NCBI GenBank assembly: GCA_020845705.1
Contig: JADLFH010000035.1
Location: forward strand, 1 to 64,000
DNA from: Microthrixaceae bacterium
Lineage (GTDB): Bacteria; Actinomycetota; Acidimicrobiia; Acidimicrobiales; Microtrichaceae
Reading direction: 5' to 3'
DNA: 64,000 bases
Positions 8,207 to 16,741 of this stretch are shown one piece after another. A program made the translations under genes and the position numbers. Under the pieces are notes generated by a model. That model searched no databases, had not been told where the DNA came from, and was given only the letters and a program-made list of their open reading frames with translations. How positions within the stretch are numbered: position 1 is the first letter of the stretch; each line of letters starts with the position of its first letter.

Positions 8207-9561
8207 CAGTCACCCTCTGTCGTCCATGTTTCGGTTTCTCCAATCGGCGTTGCAGCCAGACCGGTGAGCCCTCGGGCACCGGGCACCCTCGCGATGATGT
8301 TGGGGAACCGTGCGGGATCCACCGCACACCGTCCGTCGTAGATCACCCGGGTACCCGGCAGATCGTTCTCCCCGAGGGACCGGTACTCGGCATGGTCAGC
8401 CTGGACGATCGCGGCATCGACCCGCTCGCCGCGCACGCTCGGCTCAAGGCCGAGTGCCCGGATCTCCTCGTCGTCGTAGAGCGGGTCGGACACCACCGCC
8501 CGCGCACCCCGCTCCGCCAGGAGCCGGGCGAGTGGAAACACACCGGAGAACGCGTGCTCCTTCACCCCGCCCCGGTATGCGACCCCCAAGATCAGCACCG
8601 TCTTGCCGTCGAGGGCACCCAGCTCTGCCTCCACCGCGTCGACGGCGACTCGTGGCATCTCGTCGTTCACCTCGCGGGACCGCAGGGAGAGCGTCACCTC
8701 TGGGACGGAGTTGACGAGGAGGTGCGGATAGACGGGGATGCAGTGGCCGCCCACCGCGATGCCGGGCTGGTGGATGTGGCTGAACGGCTGGCTGTTGCAC
8801 GCCTCGATCACGCCGTAGACGTCGACGCCGATCGCGTCCGCGCCACGAGCGAGCTGGTTGGCGAAGGCGATGTTGAGGTCGCGGTAGGAGGTCTCGGCGA
8901 GCTTCGCCATCTCGGCCGCCTCGGCACTGCCCAGGTTCCACACCCCGTTCGGGCGACTGAGGTCGGGTCGATCGTCGAACTCGAGGAACGACGCGTAGAA
9001 GGCCTCGGCCCGTGCGCCGCTCTCCTCGTCGATGCCGCCGACCAGCTTGGGGTAGCGACGGAGGTCCGCGAACACCCTGCCGCTGTAGACCCGTTCGGGG
9101 CTGTGCGCGACGAACAGGTCCTCCCCCAGCGTCAACCCGGAGCCCGCGGCCAGAGCGGAAGCGAAGCGGGTTCGTGTGGTGTGCACCGGCAGCGTCGTTT
9201 CGTAGACGACGAGCGTCCCGGGTCGCAGCGCCCCCGCCACCGTCGCGGTCGCCGCGTCGATCGCTCCGAAGTCGGGCTTGGCGTGCTCGTCCACAACCAG
9301 GGGCACCACGATCACCACCACCGAGCTCGCCGCGACCGCAGCCGCCACATCGGTGGTCGCCGCACGTTTCCCCGACTCGACAACCGCGGCCAGCCGTTCG
9401 TCGAGCTCCGCCTCGTTCGGGAACGGCGGCGTGCCCGCGTTCACCAGCTCCACGACGCGCGGGTCGATGTCGGCACCACGAACGTCGAGGCCACCCTCCG
9501 CCATCGCGACAGCGAGCGGCAGCCCGATCTTGCCGAGCGCAACCATCGCCGCAGTGGTCAC
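8206..9561 (-). CDS. nucleotide-sugar 6-dehydrogenase (WbpA/WecC type)
   Basis: 451 aa UDP-glucose/UDP-HexNAc dehydrogenase. The N-terminal dinucleotide site reads ALGKIGLPLAVAMA, and the catalytic Cys lies in AVGGHCIPVYPHLL, which matches the GGHC(I)P motif. A four-electron oxidation of C6 to the uronic acid is expected. The neighbours (3-dehydrogenase, aminotransferase, N-acetyltransferase) match the wbpB, wbpE and wbpD steps, so UDP-GlcNAc is the likely substrate. It overlaps the upstream oxidoreductase gene by 4 nt. Confidence 0.87.
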   Translation of the reverse strand: MTTAAMVALGKIGLPLAVAMAEGGLDVRGADIDPRVVELVNAGTPPFPNEAELDERLAAVVESGKRAATTDVAAAVAASSVVVIVVPLVVDEHAKPDFGAIDAATATVAGALRPGTLVVYETTLPVHTTRTRFASALAAGSGLTLGEDLFVAHSPERVYSGRVFADLRRYPKLVGGIDEESGARAEAFYASFLEFDDRPDLSRPNGVWNLGSAEAAEMAKLAETSYRDLNIAFANQLARGADAIGVDVYGVIEACNSQPFSHIHQPGIAVGGHCIPVYPHLLVNSVPEVTLSLRSREVNDEMPRVAVDAVEAELGALDGKTVLILGVAYRGGVKEHAFSGVFPLARLLAERGARAVVSDPLYDDEEIRALGLEPSVRGERVDAAIVQADHAEYRSLGENDLPGTRVIYDGRCAVDPARFPNIIARVPGARGLTGLAATPIGETETWTTEGD

Positions 9562-10547
9562 CCGACCTCCTCCACGGTTCCCTCACGAGCGGCTCGACTC
9601 ATCGCCGCGGCGACCCGCAACACCGCCAGCCCGTCCGCCGCCGAGACAATCTCGCCGCCTCGGCCCAGCACTGCGTCGCGGAAACCTGTGTGCTCGACCA
9701 GCAACGGCTCCGGCTTCGCGATCGCGTAGCGCACCACGTCACCCTCCGACACCCCACGAAAGCGGGAGATGTCGTCCCACTCCGTCGCGACCGACGCGTT
9801 CGCGTAGAACGTCAGGTCCGCGGTCAAGGTGTCGGCCACGAAGCAGCCCTTCTCGCCAGTCACCGTCACCCGCCGTTCCTTCGTCGGGGTCAACCAGTTG
9901 ACGAGGTGGTTCGTGACCGTCCCGTCGGTCAACCTGCCCACCGCCGCAACGAGGTCCTCGTGCGGCCGACCCGCGCGATGAGCGACCCGCGCCGACACCG
10001 ACTCGAACGCCGCGCCGGCAACGAACTGGGTGAGGTCGATGTCATGCGTAGCCAGATCCTTGATCACGCCCACGTCGCGAACCCGGTCAGGGAACGGCCC
10101 CTGTCGCGATGTCGCCACCTGATACAGGTCACCCAACTCACCGGCGGCGAGGCGTGCCTTCAACGCGCGAATCGCTGGGTTGAAGCGCTCCACATGTCCG
10201 ACCGCTCCGACGAGCCCCGCAGCGTTGAACGCATCGAGCAGCTTCTCGCCCGCCTCGACATCAGCAGCGAGCGGCTTCTCGATCAGTGCGTGGATCCCCG
10301 CCTCGGCGAGCCGGAGACCGACCTTCAGATGGTCATCGGTCGGCGTCGCGACGACAGCAGCATCGATTCCCAGCTCCACGAACTCATCGAGCGTGGATGC
10401 CACCGGGAGGCCACCCGCAACGCCGTGCGGGTCGCCGAGCGGATCGTGCAGACCCACCAACTCCACCTCGTCGAGCCCCCCCAGGATCCGGATGTGATGG
10501 CGGCCCATCATCCCCAGACCAATCACACCCATACGAAGCGCGGTCAT
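9558..10547 (-). CDS. Gfo/Idh/MocA oxidoreductase (WbpB/WlbA type)
   Basis: 329 aa. An N-terminal Rossmann motif GVIGLGMMGRHH and the family EKPLA lysine motif near residue 92 are intact. In the WbpA-B-E-D pathway this enzyme oxidises C3 of UDP-GlcNAcA to the 3-keto sugar. The gene is locked into the run by 4-nt overlaps at both ends. The specific substrate is inferred from the neighbours, since the Gfo/Idh/MocA family is broad. Confidence 0.83.
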   Translation of the reverse strand: MTALRMGVIGLGMMGRHHIRILGGLDEVELVGLHDPLGDPHGVAGGLPVASTLDEFVELGIDAAVVATPTDDHLKVGLRLAEAGIHALIEKPLAADVEAGEKLLDAFNAAGLVGAVGHVERFNPAIRALKARLAAGELGDLYQVATSRQGPFPDRVRDVGVIKDLATHDIDLTQFVAGAAFESVSARVAHRAGRPHEDLVAAVGRLTDGTVTNHLVNWLTPTKERRVTVTGEKGCFVADTLTADLTFYANASVATEWDDISRFRGVSEGDVVRYAIAKPEPLLVEHTGFRDAVLGRGGEIVSAADGLAVLRVAAAMSRAAREGTVEEVG

Positions 10548-11614
10548 CCCCGCACCGCCTCACACACCCGGATCAGGTCGGCGTCGGTGAGATGCGGTGC
10601 GACCGGCAACGACAACACCTCGCGTGCCGCCGCAGCCGTCTCCGGCAGATCCACCTCCGCGCGAAAGGCTGGGAGTTCGTGCACTGGGGTCGGGTAGAAG
10701 ACACGGGCCTCCACCCCCGCCGCGTCGAGGCGGCCAAGCAGCTCCTCCCGGTCCCGCGTGCGGATCGTGTACTGGTGGTAAACGTGACGACAGCCGGGCC
10801 GCTCCACTGGCACCGTCACCCCGGCGCCCTGCAGGCCCGCCGACAACAGCTCGGCGTGCGCACGGCGTGTGGCGGTGAACTCCTCGAGCCGCCGCAACTG
10901 CACCCGGCCGATGGCCGCGTTCATGTCGGTCATACGCAGATTGAAGCCGACGATCTCGTTCTCATACGGCCGTTCCATCCCCTGGTTCCGCAACAACCGC
11001 GCGGTGCGCGCCGCAGCCGCGTCCGCGAATACCGCCATCCCACCCTCGCCGGTCGTCATGTTCTTCGTGGGATAGAAGCTGAACGCAGCCGCGGCACCGA
11101 ACGAACCGACCGGCCGCCCGCCGCTGGACGCCATGTGCGCCTGACACGCGTCCTCCACCACCGCAACCCCGTGACGGGCGGCTAGGCCGTCAAATGCCGC
11201 CATGTCGGCAGGATGGCCGAAGAGGTGCACCGGCATGATCGCCACGGTGCGAGGCCCCACCGCAGCAGCCGCGGCCGCGGGGTCGAGGCAGAACGTGTCG
11301 GGCTCGATATCCGCGAACACCGGCTCCGCACCACAGAGCCGCACCGCGTTCGCCGTCGCTGCGAACGTGAACGATGGCACCACCACCTCATCGCCCGGGC
11401 CGATCCCCAACGCGAGCAACGCCACATGCAGCGCCGAGGTCCCCGAGTTGACCGCAACACAATGGCGACCAGCCACCAGGCCGGCGAACTCCTCCTCGAA
11501 CGCCGCCACTTCGGGACCTTGGCTGATCATCCCGCTCGCGAGGACCCGCGCGACCGCCTCGCGTTCCTCATCACCCAATAGTGGGCGGGCCAGCCTCACC
11601 GGATCCCCACTCAC
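10544..11614 (-). CDS. DegT/DnrJ aminotransferase (WbpE/WlbC type)
   Basis: 356 aa PLP-dependent sugar aminotransferase. The PLP lysine is in FYPTKNMTTGEGG and the conserved VEDACQAH (Asp that contacts the pyridine nitrogen) is present. It would place an amino group on C3 of the 3-keto uronic acid. It is a different paralogue from PseC at 6.1-7.2 kb and sits between the 3-dehydrogenase and the N-acetyltransferase, the order expected for UDP-GlcNAc(3N)A synthesis. Confidence 0.86.
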   Translation of the reverse strand: MSGDPVRLARPLLGDEEREAVARVLASGMISQGPEVAAFEEEFAGLVAGRHCVAVNSGTSALHVALLALGIGPGDEVVVPSFTFAATANAVRLCGAEPVFADIEPDTFCLDPAAAAAAVGPRTVAIMPVHLFGHPADMAAFDGLAARHGVAVVEDACQAHMASSGGRPVGSFGAAAAFSFYPTKNMTTGEGGMAVFADAAAARTARLLRNQGMERPYENEIVGFNLRMTDMNAAIGRVQLRRLEEFTATRRAHAELLSAGLQGAGVTVPVERPGCRHVYHQYTIRTRDREELLGRLDAAGVEARVFYPTPVHELPAFRAEVDLPETAAAAREVLSLPVAPHLTDADLIRVCEAVRG

Positions 11615-12204
11615 GCCAACACCAATCCTTCGTCACCCAGGACGTACCGCTCGCCCGTACGGGGACACGACCACCCCTCGGAGGTCTCCTCCAGCGGCAC
11701 CCCGGCCCGACCGACCCAGCCGATCCGCCGCGCGGGCACCCCTGCCACCAACGCATGAGGCGGCACGTCACGCGTCACCACCGACCCCGCCGCGACCAAC
11801 GCCCACGCACCGATCCGCACTCCTCCGATCACCGTCGCAGCCGCGCCGACTGACGCCCCCTCCTCGATCACCACCCCGACGTGATCCCAATCCGACGCCG
11901 ACTTCAACGACCCATCCGGGTTGACCGCCCGGGGGAACCGGTCATTCGACAACACGACCGCGGGCCCGATGAACACCCCGTCACCCAAACGCGCGGGCGC
12001 ATACACCAGCGCCTCGTTCTGGATATTGCAACGATCCCCCACCTCCACCCCCGCGTCGATAAACGCACCCCGACCCACCACACACTCCGCACCAACCGAC
12101 GCACCCGAACGAATCCGAGCCAGATCCCAGACCGCACTCCCCGGTCCTACCATCGCGCCGTCCTCCACCTCTGCGCTCGGCGAGAGGCGAACCGCATCAC
12201 TCAC
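11611..12204 (-). CDS. hexapeptide-repeat N-acetyltransferase (WbpD/WlbB type)
   Basis: 197 aa, close to the length of WbpD/WlbB. It is a left-handed beta helix of imperfect hexapeptides from about residue 12 to 160, with NEALVYAPARLGDGVFIGP in the centre, followed by a short C-terminal domain (CPRTGERYVL). Expected role: N-acetylation of the 3-amino group of UDP-GlcNAc3NA. Four-nt overlaps with both neighbours indicate coupling. With the previous three genes it completes UDP-GlcNAc(3NAc)A synthesis; a WbpI-type 2-epimerase is not seen in the window. Confidence 0.85.
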   Translation of the reverse strand: MSDAVRLSPSAEVEDGAMVGPGSAVWDLARIRSGASVGAECVVGRGAFIDAGVEVGDRCNIQNEALVYAPARLGDGVFIGPAVVLSNDRFPRAVNPDGSLKSASDWDHVGVVIEEGASVGAAATVIGGVRIGAWALVAAGSVVTRDVPPHALVAGVPARRIGWVGRAGVPLEETSEGWSCPRTGERYVLGDEGLVLA

Positions 12205-13226
12205 TGCTCACCCTTTCGCACAAAGTCCTCGACCGTCGACGCGAGGAGGCCGGCGCCCCACATGAAGTGCATCACGGGAAAGCATGCGGCAACGCGGCCG
12301 ACCGTTGTGTGATGGTCCTGCGGCCGTGTCGCCCGGGCTGCGGCCAACGCAGCGGACAGGTAGCCCACAGCCCCGAGGGCGAGGAGCCGCCGCCCAGTCA
12401 GTGTCCTCGCGACCGCAGGGCTCAATGCGACGCCCGCGACCGCGGCGGGTGGCACCAGATGGCGGGCCTTCACCGAGCCGGGGTGCTGCCTGATCACCCG
12501 GCTCTTCCAACGGCCGTAGTGCCAGAACTGCCGGCCGAGCGCTCTGAGCGACCCGCGAGGCCGGTAGACGGAACGGATACCGGGGTCGGCCACGAGTCGG
12601 TGGCCGGCCTGACGCATCCGGTAGTTGAACTCGTAGTCGGAGTTCCGTTCGAGCCGCTCGTCGAAATGGCCGACGGCGCGGGCGAGCTCCGTCCAGTACA
12701 GCGGGTGGATGATGGTGTCGACGTCGCGTCGCGTGGTCACGTTCCGCGTCGGACTCGCCATCCCGAACGGCGACATCATGGCGAGTCCGATCGCCTGGCC
12801 CCACGGGTCGCCTCCCTCGTGCGGGCAGCGTCCGCCGACCCCGCCGGCCCCGCTTTCACACAGCACCTCAAAGGACCGTTCGATGAAGTCGGGGGCGGCC
12901 TCACCGTGCGAGGAGAAGAGGCCGAAGACCTCCCCCCGTGCTTCGTCCATCCCGATGTTGAATGCGGCCGAGGCTTTGCGGCGCGGGTTGTCGACCACAC
13001 GGACCCACGGGTGCTCCTTTGCGTAGGAGTCGACCCACTGGCGGCTGCCGTCGGTCGAGCCGCCGTCGGCCACGATCACGTCGAGATGCTCCGTGCCCAC
13101 CGTCTGCGCCGCCAGCGACTCCAGGCAGCGCTCGATGTAGCCCGACTCGTTCAGCATCGGCACGACGAGCGACGCCATCCGCAGAGATCGGTTGGTCGAC
13201 ATCGCACCCCCCGGTCGTCCCCTCAC
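12201..13226 (-). CDS. family 2 glycosyltransferase
   Basis: 341 aa (GTG start overlapping the uvrA stop as GTGA) or 333 aa from the ATG at 13202. The N-terminal GT-A domain carries [18 protein letters not shown] and [12 protein letters not shown], and a C-terminal hydrophobic part (about residues 255-295) suggests membrane attachment, as in ExoA-like succinoglycan transferases. Where these enzymes usually have a DxD/DAH metal motif this protein reads FSSHGE, so the usual aspartates are missing at that point. It probably adds a residue of the repeat unit. Confidence 0.82.
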   Translation of the reverse strand: MRGRPGGAMSTNRSLRMASLVVPMLNESGYIERCLESLAAQTVGTEHLDVIVADGGSTDGSRQWVDSYAKEHPWVRVVDNPRRKASAAFNIGMDEARGEVFGLFSSHGEAAPDFIERSFEVLCESGAGGVGGRCPHEGGDPWGQAIGLAMMSPFGMASPTRNVTTRRDVDTIIHPLYWTELARAVGHFDERLERNSDYEFNYRMRQAGHRLVADPGIRSVYRPRGSLRALGRQFWHYGRWKSRVIRQHPGSVKARHLVPPAAVAGVALSPAVARTLTGRRLLALGAVGYLSAALAAARATRPQDHHTTVGRVAACFPVMHFMWGAGLLASTVEDFVRKGEQ

Positions 13227-16060
13227 CCCAACAAAGTTGCCAGGAATTCGCCCGTGTACGACCCCGGCGTCTTCGCCACCAGCTCCGGCGGGCCCTCCAC
13301 CACCACCCGGCCGCCGCCCGACCCGCCCTCGGGGCCGAGGTCGATGATCCAGTCGGCGGTCTTGATCACGTCGAGGTTGTGCTCGATTACCAGCACCGTG
13401 TTGCCCTGGTCCACCAGCCGGGTCAGCACGGTGAGCAGCCGGCGGATGTCCTCGAAGTGCAGACCCGTCGTCGGCTCGTCCAACAGGTACATGGTGTGGC
13501 CCGTCGAGCGCTTCGCCAGCTCGGAGGCCAGCTTCACCCGCTGCGCCTCCCCGCCCGACAACGTCGTCGCCGGCTGCCCCAGCCGCACGTAGCCCAACCC
13601 CACGTCCACCAGCGTCTGCATGTGCCGGGCGATCGCCGGCTGGTTCGAGAAGAACTCGAGCGCGTCCTCACACGACAGGTTCAACACGTCGGAGATCGTC
13701 AGCCCCTTGAAGTGGATGTCGAGCGTGTCGCGGTTGTACCTCGCCCCCTTGCACACCTCGCACGGCACGTATACGTCGGGCAGGAACACCATCTCGATCT
13801 TGATCGTCCCGTCGCCCGCGCACGCCTCGCACCGCCCGCCCTTCACGTTGAAGCTGAACCGCCCCGGCAGGTAGCCGCGCACCTTCGCCTCGTTCGTCTG
13901 GGCGAACAGCTTCCGCACGTGGTCGAACACGCCCGTGTACGTGGCCGGGTTCGACCTCGGCGTCCGCCCGATCGGCGACTGGTCGATGTCGATCACCTTG
14001 TCGATCAGGTCCATCCCCGTGATCTTGCGGTGCAACCCCGGCGGCAGCTTCGACCCGTAAACGTGCTGCATCAACGCCCGCAGCAGGATGTCGTTGATCA
14101 GCGTCGACTTCCCCGACCCCGACACCCCCGTCACCGCCACGAAACACCCCAGCGGGATGTCCACGTCGATAGACGCCAGGTTGTGCTCCCGCGCCCCCTT
14201 GATCGAGATCCACTCGTCGCCCGGCTCACGACGCAACTCCGGCGTCGGGATCGAACGCCGACCCGACAGGTACTGGCCGGTCACAGACCGCTTGCTCTTC
14301 AACAGCCCCGCCACCGACCCCGAGTGCACCACCTCCCCGCCGTGCTCGCCGGCCCCCGGCCCGAGGTCCACCACGTGGTCCGCGGTGCGAATCGTGTCCT
14401 CGTCGTGCTCCACCACCAGCACCGTGTTGCCCAGGTCGCGCAGGTGGTGCAGCGTGTCGATCAACTTGTGGTTGTCCCGCTGGTGCAACCCGATCGACGG
14501 CTCGTCCAACACGTACAGCACCCCCACCAACCCCGAACCGATCTGGCTCGCCAGGCGGATCCGCTGCGCCTCCCCGCCCGAAAGCGTCGACGCCGCCCGA
14601 TGCAGGTTCAGGTACCCCAACCCCACGTCGATCAGGAACTTCAACCGCGCGTCGATCTCCTTCAGCACCCGCTCCGCGATCTGCATGTCCCGGTCGTCGA
14701 GGCCCAGGTTCCCCACCAGCTCCCGCGCCTCGACGATCGGCAACGAGCAGAAATCGAACACGTTTCGCCCACCCACCGTCACCGCCAACGCCAACGGGTT
14801 CAACCTCGCACCGTCGCACGCCGGGCACGGCACCTGCCGCATGTAGCCCTCGGCCTGCTCCCGCACGCTGTCGCTCTCCGCCTCGCCGTGGCGGCGACGC
14901 AGGTACGGGATCACCCCCTCGTAGCGTGCGCTGTAGGTGCGGGTCCGCCCGTAGCGGTTCTTGAACTTCACCTCCACACGCCGGCTCTCGCCCACCCCGT
15001 ACAGCAGCAGCTTCTGGTCCTTCTTCGGAAGGCTCTCGAACGGCGCCGCGTGATCGACGTCGAACTGCTCGCACGTCGACTCCAACAGCCGGTGGAAGTA
15101 CTTCGCGTGCCCTCCCGACCACGGGGCGATCGCCCCGTCCGCCACCGACAGCTCGGGGTTCGGCACCACCAGCTCCGGGTCGACCTCGAACACCGTCCCC
15201 AACCCCTGGCAGTGCGTGCAGTACCCGTACGGCGAGTTGAACGAGAAGTTCCTCGGCGCCAGCTCCTCGAACGACTTGCCGTCCGACGGCCGCGACAGGT
15301 GCTCGCTGAAGGTCAGCACCTCCGGCTCCCCGTCCTTGGGCAGCAGCTCGACCTGCGCCATGCCCTCCGCCCGCGCCAGCGCCGTCTCCATCGACTCGGT
15401 CAGCCGCCGCTCGATCCCCTCCTTCAACACCAGCCGGTCGACCACCAACTCGATCGTGTGCTGCTCGTAGCGGGCCAGCTTGATGGGCTCGCCTCCGCTG
15501 AGCTCGTACACCTCGCCGTCCACCCGCACCCGGCTGAAACCCTCCTTCGCCAGGTCCTCGAAGAGCTGCTCGTAGGTGCCCTTGCGGCCCCGCACGATCG
15601 GCGCCAGCACCTGGAAGCGGGTGCCCTCGGGCAAGGTCATCACCCGGTCGACGATCTGCTGGGGCGTCTGGCGGATGAGGCGCTCCCCCGTCTCGGGGTC
15701 GTGGGGGATGCCGACACGGGCATACAGCAGCCGCAGGTAGTCGTAGATCTCGGTGACCGTCCCCACCGTGGACCGTGGGTTGCGGCCCGCCGACTTCTGG
15801 TCGATCGAGATCGCCGGCGACAGCCCCTCGATGTGCTCCACGTCGGGCTTGTCCATCTGTCCGAGGAACTGCCGGGCATACGCCGAGAGCGACTCCACGT
15901 ACCGGCGCTGGCCCTCGGCGTAGATCGTGTCGAAAGCGAGGGACGACTTGCCCGATCCCGAAAGGCCCGTGAACACGATCAGCTTGTCGCGGGGCAGTGT
16001 CAGGGACACGCCCTTGAGGTTGTGTTCCTTCGCCCCCCGGATGACGATCTGGTCGGTCAC
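13223..16060 (-). CDS. uvrA: excinuclease ABC subunit A
   Basis: 945 aa, the usual UvrA length. Two ABC ATPase halves: Walker [14 protein letters not shown] near residue 33 and [13 protein letters not shown] near residue 640, signature [12 protein letters not shown] and [12 protein letters not shown], and zinc-binding CEACAGDG followed by [10 protein letters not shown]. It recognises bulky DNA damage with UvrB during nucleotide excision repair. The GTG start at 16060 lies 7 nt after a -10-like TAGGCT, so the message is probably leaderless, and an SOS box overlaps the -35 region. The 3' end overlaps the glycosyltransferase frame. Confidence 0.98.
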   Translation of the reverse strand: MTDQIVIRGAKEHNLKGVSLTLPRDKLIVFTGLSGSGKSSLAFDTIYAEGQRRYVESLSAYARQFLGQMDKPDVEHIEGLSPAISIDQKSAGRNPRSTVGTVTEIYDYLRLLYARVGIPHDPETGERLIRQTPQQIVDRVMTLPEGTRFQVLAPIVRGRKGTYEQLFEDLAKEGFSRVRVDGEVYELSGGEPIKLARYEQHTIELVVDRLVLKEGIERRLTESMETALARAEGMAQVELLPKDGEPEVLTFSEHLSRPSDGKSFEELAPRNFSFNSPYGYCTHCQGLGTVFEVDPELVVPNPELSVADGAIAPWSGGHAKYFHRLLESTCEQFDVDHAAPFESLPKKDQKLLLYGVGESRRVEVKFKNRYGRTRTYSARYEGVIPYLRRRHGEAESDSVREQAEGYMRQVPCPACDGARLNPLALAVTVGGRNVFDFCSLPIVEARELVGNLGLDDRDMQIAERVLKEIDARLKFLIDVGLGYLNLHRAASTLSGGEAQRIRLASQIGSGLVGVLYVLDEPSIGLHQRDNHKLIDTLHHLRDLGNTVLVVEHDEDTIRTADHVVDLGPGAGEHGGEVVHSGSVAGLLKSKRSVTGQYLSGRRSIPTPELRREPGDEWISIKGAREHNLASIDVDIPLGCFVAVTGVSGSGKSTLINDILLRALMQHVYGSKLPPGLHRKITGMDLIDKVIDIDQSPIGRTPRSNPATYTGVFDHVRKLFAQTNEAKVRGYLPGRFSFNVKGGRCEACAGDGTIKIEMVFLPDVYVPCEVCKGARYNRDTLDIHFKGLTISDVLNLSCEDALEFFSNQPAIARHMQTLVDVGLGYVRLGQPATTLSGGEAQRVKLASELAKRSTGHTMYLLDEPTTGLHFEDIRRLLTVLTRLVDQGNTVLVIEHNLDVIKTADWIIDLGPEGGSGGGRVVVEGPPELVAKTPGSYTGEFLATLLG

Positions 16061-16067
16061 CGGCGGC

Positions 16068-16104
16068 AGCCTAACGCGGCCACCTCTCGAAGAACATGTG
16101 TTCT
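16068..16104 (-). promoter_or_regulatory. uvrA promoter with SOS (LexA) box
   Basis: Reading on the minus strand, a GAAC-N4-GTTC box (16092-16103, inside AGAACATGTGTTCT on plus) covers a -35-like TGTTCT at 16091-16096. A 17-nt spacer leads to -10 TAGGCT at 16068-16073, 7 nt before the GTG start. LexA bound here would block the -35. Same box type as the four upstream of lexA at 62.6 kb. Confidence 0.8.
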
Positions 16105-16138
16105 GAGGATCGATCGAGGGCCGGCCTGTCCCGCTGGA

Positions 16139-16480
16139 TCACGGGATGTCGAGCATCACCGCAATGATCTCACGAACCTGCGCCAACACGGCTCCGCCCA
16201 CGTTCCCCCGGGTTGTGGCAATACGATCGGGTGACACCGCCCGAAGGTGCTGGCATTGCGCTGCCGAAGCCACCTCGAGACCGTTCCCGGCGTCAGGTTC
16301 TACGAGAACCTCGGAATGGAATCGGCGCAACGTGCTCGTGAGTGGAACCACGTGGATCACCGACGGGCCGGCATCGAGGATTCGCTGAGCAGTAACCACC
16401 AGTGCGGGATGGTGGAACCCGGCCTCCCGACCCACTGGCGCCCCGAGTTCGAGATCTACCAGGTCACCCGAGTTCGGCAT
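16139..16480 (-). CDS. MazF/PemK-like toxin
   Basis: 113 aa from the ATG at 16480. The pattern SGDLVDLELGAPVGREAGFHHPALVV, then VIHVVPLTST and a C-terminal VREIIAVMLDIP, follows the MazF/PemK fold, in which a short beta strand with G-D is followed by the (R)PALVV strand. These are mRNA interferases acting in the cytoplasm. The start lies inside the end of the antitoxin gene (17-nt overlap), the usual coupling for such pairs. The frame is open further upstream to 16525, but this would run deep into the antitoxin gene. The classical N-terminal Arg-Gly is altered, so activity is uncertain. Confidence 0.72.
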   Translation of the reverse strand: MPNSGDLVDLELGAPVGREAGFHHPALVVTAQRILDAGPSVIHVVPLTSTLRRFHSEVLVEPDAGNGLEVASAAQCQHLRAVSPDRIATTRGNVGGAVLAQVREIIAVMLDIP

Positions 16481-16658
16481 CGAGCCACGCCACCTCGTTC
16501 TCCCGCAACTCTTCTGCCAACTCAACTCCCATCCGGTCCTGGGATAGGGCTCGCACCGCCAGGGTCACGGCGTTGCCGACCGTGGTGTGCAACTCGGCCG
16601 CCAGCCGCTTCAACTCGAGGTGGGTCGCGACATCGATCCGAACGCTGGTCGTGTGCAT
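16464..16658 (-). CDS. ribbon-helix-helix type antitoxin
   Basis: 64 aa from the ATG at 16658. The N-terminus MHTTSVRIDVATHLELKRLA looks like a MetJ/Arc ribbon-helix-helix DNA-binding segment, and an acidic C-terminus (ELAEELRENEVAWLDAELG) is suited to binding the toxin. A -10-like TATGCT sits 7 nt upstream of this ATG, which favours it over the in-frame ATG at 16670. It precedes and overlaps the MazF-like gene, so the two form a toxin-antitoxin operon that probably autoregulates. Confidence 0.72.
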   Translation of the reverse strand: MHTTSVRIDVATHLELKRLAAELHTTVGNAVTLAVRALSQDRMGVELAEELRENEVAWLDAELG

Positions 16659-16665
16659 GCATATC

Positions 16666-16671
16666 AGCATA
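16666..16671 (-). promoter_or_regulatory. -10 element of the antitoxin-toxin operon
   Basis: TATGCT on the minus strand ends 7 nt before the chosen ATG at 16658, consistent with a leaderless transcript. Confidence 0.5.
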
Positions 16672-16705
16672 CATAGGGCCAGAGAACAACGGGTCCAGTT
16701 TCGAC

Positions 16706-16734
16706 TTGCGGTCGCGCGTTCGGTCGAATAACAT
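16706..16734 (+). promoter_or_regulatory. promoter of the DUF222/HNH gene
   Basis: -35 TTGCGG (16706-16711), a 17-nt spacer and -10 TAACAT (16729-16734), which ends 7 nt before the ATG at 16742. Transcription would begin at or just before the start codon. Confidence 0.6.
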
Positions 16735-16741
16735 CAATGTC

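Noticed and set aside
8392-10697. Long plus-strand frames over the dehydrogenase and oxidoreductase genes
   Set aside because: Arg/His-rich translation without family features, while the minus strand encodes complete enzymes.
12962-16234. 1090-codon open frame opposite uvrA
   Set aside because: It is the antisense shadow of the GC-rich uvrA gene; the translation is low-complexity and Arg/Pro/His-rich without domains.
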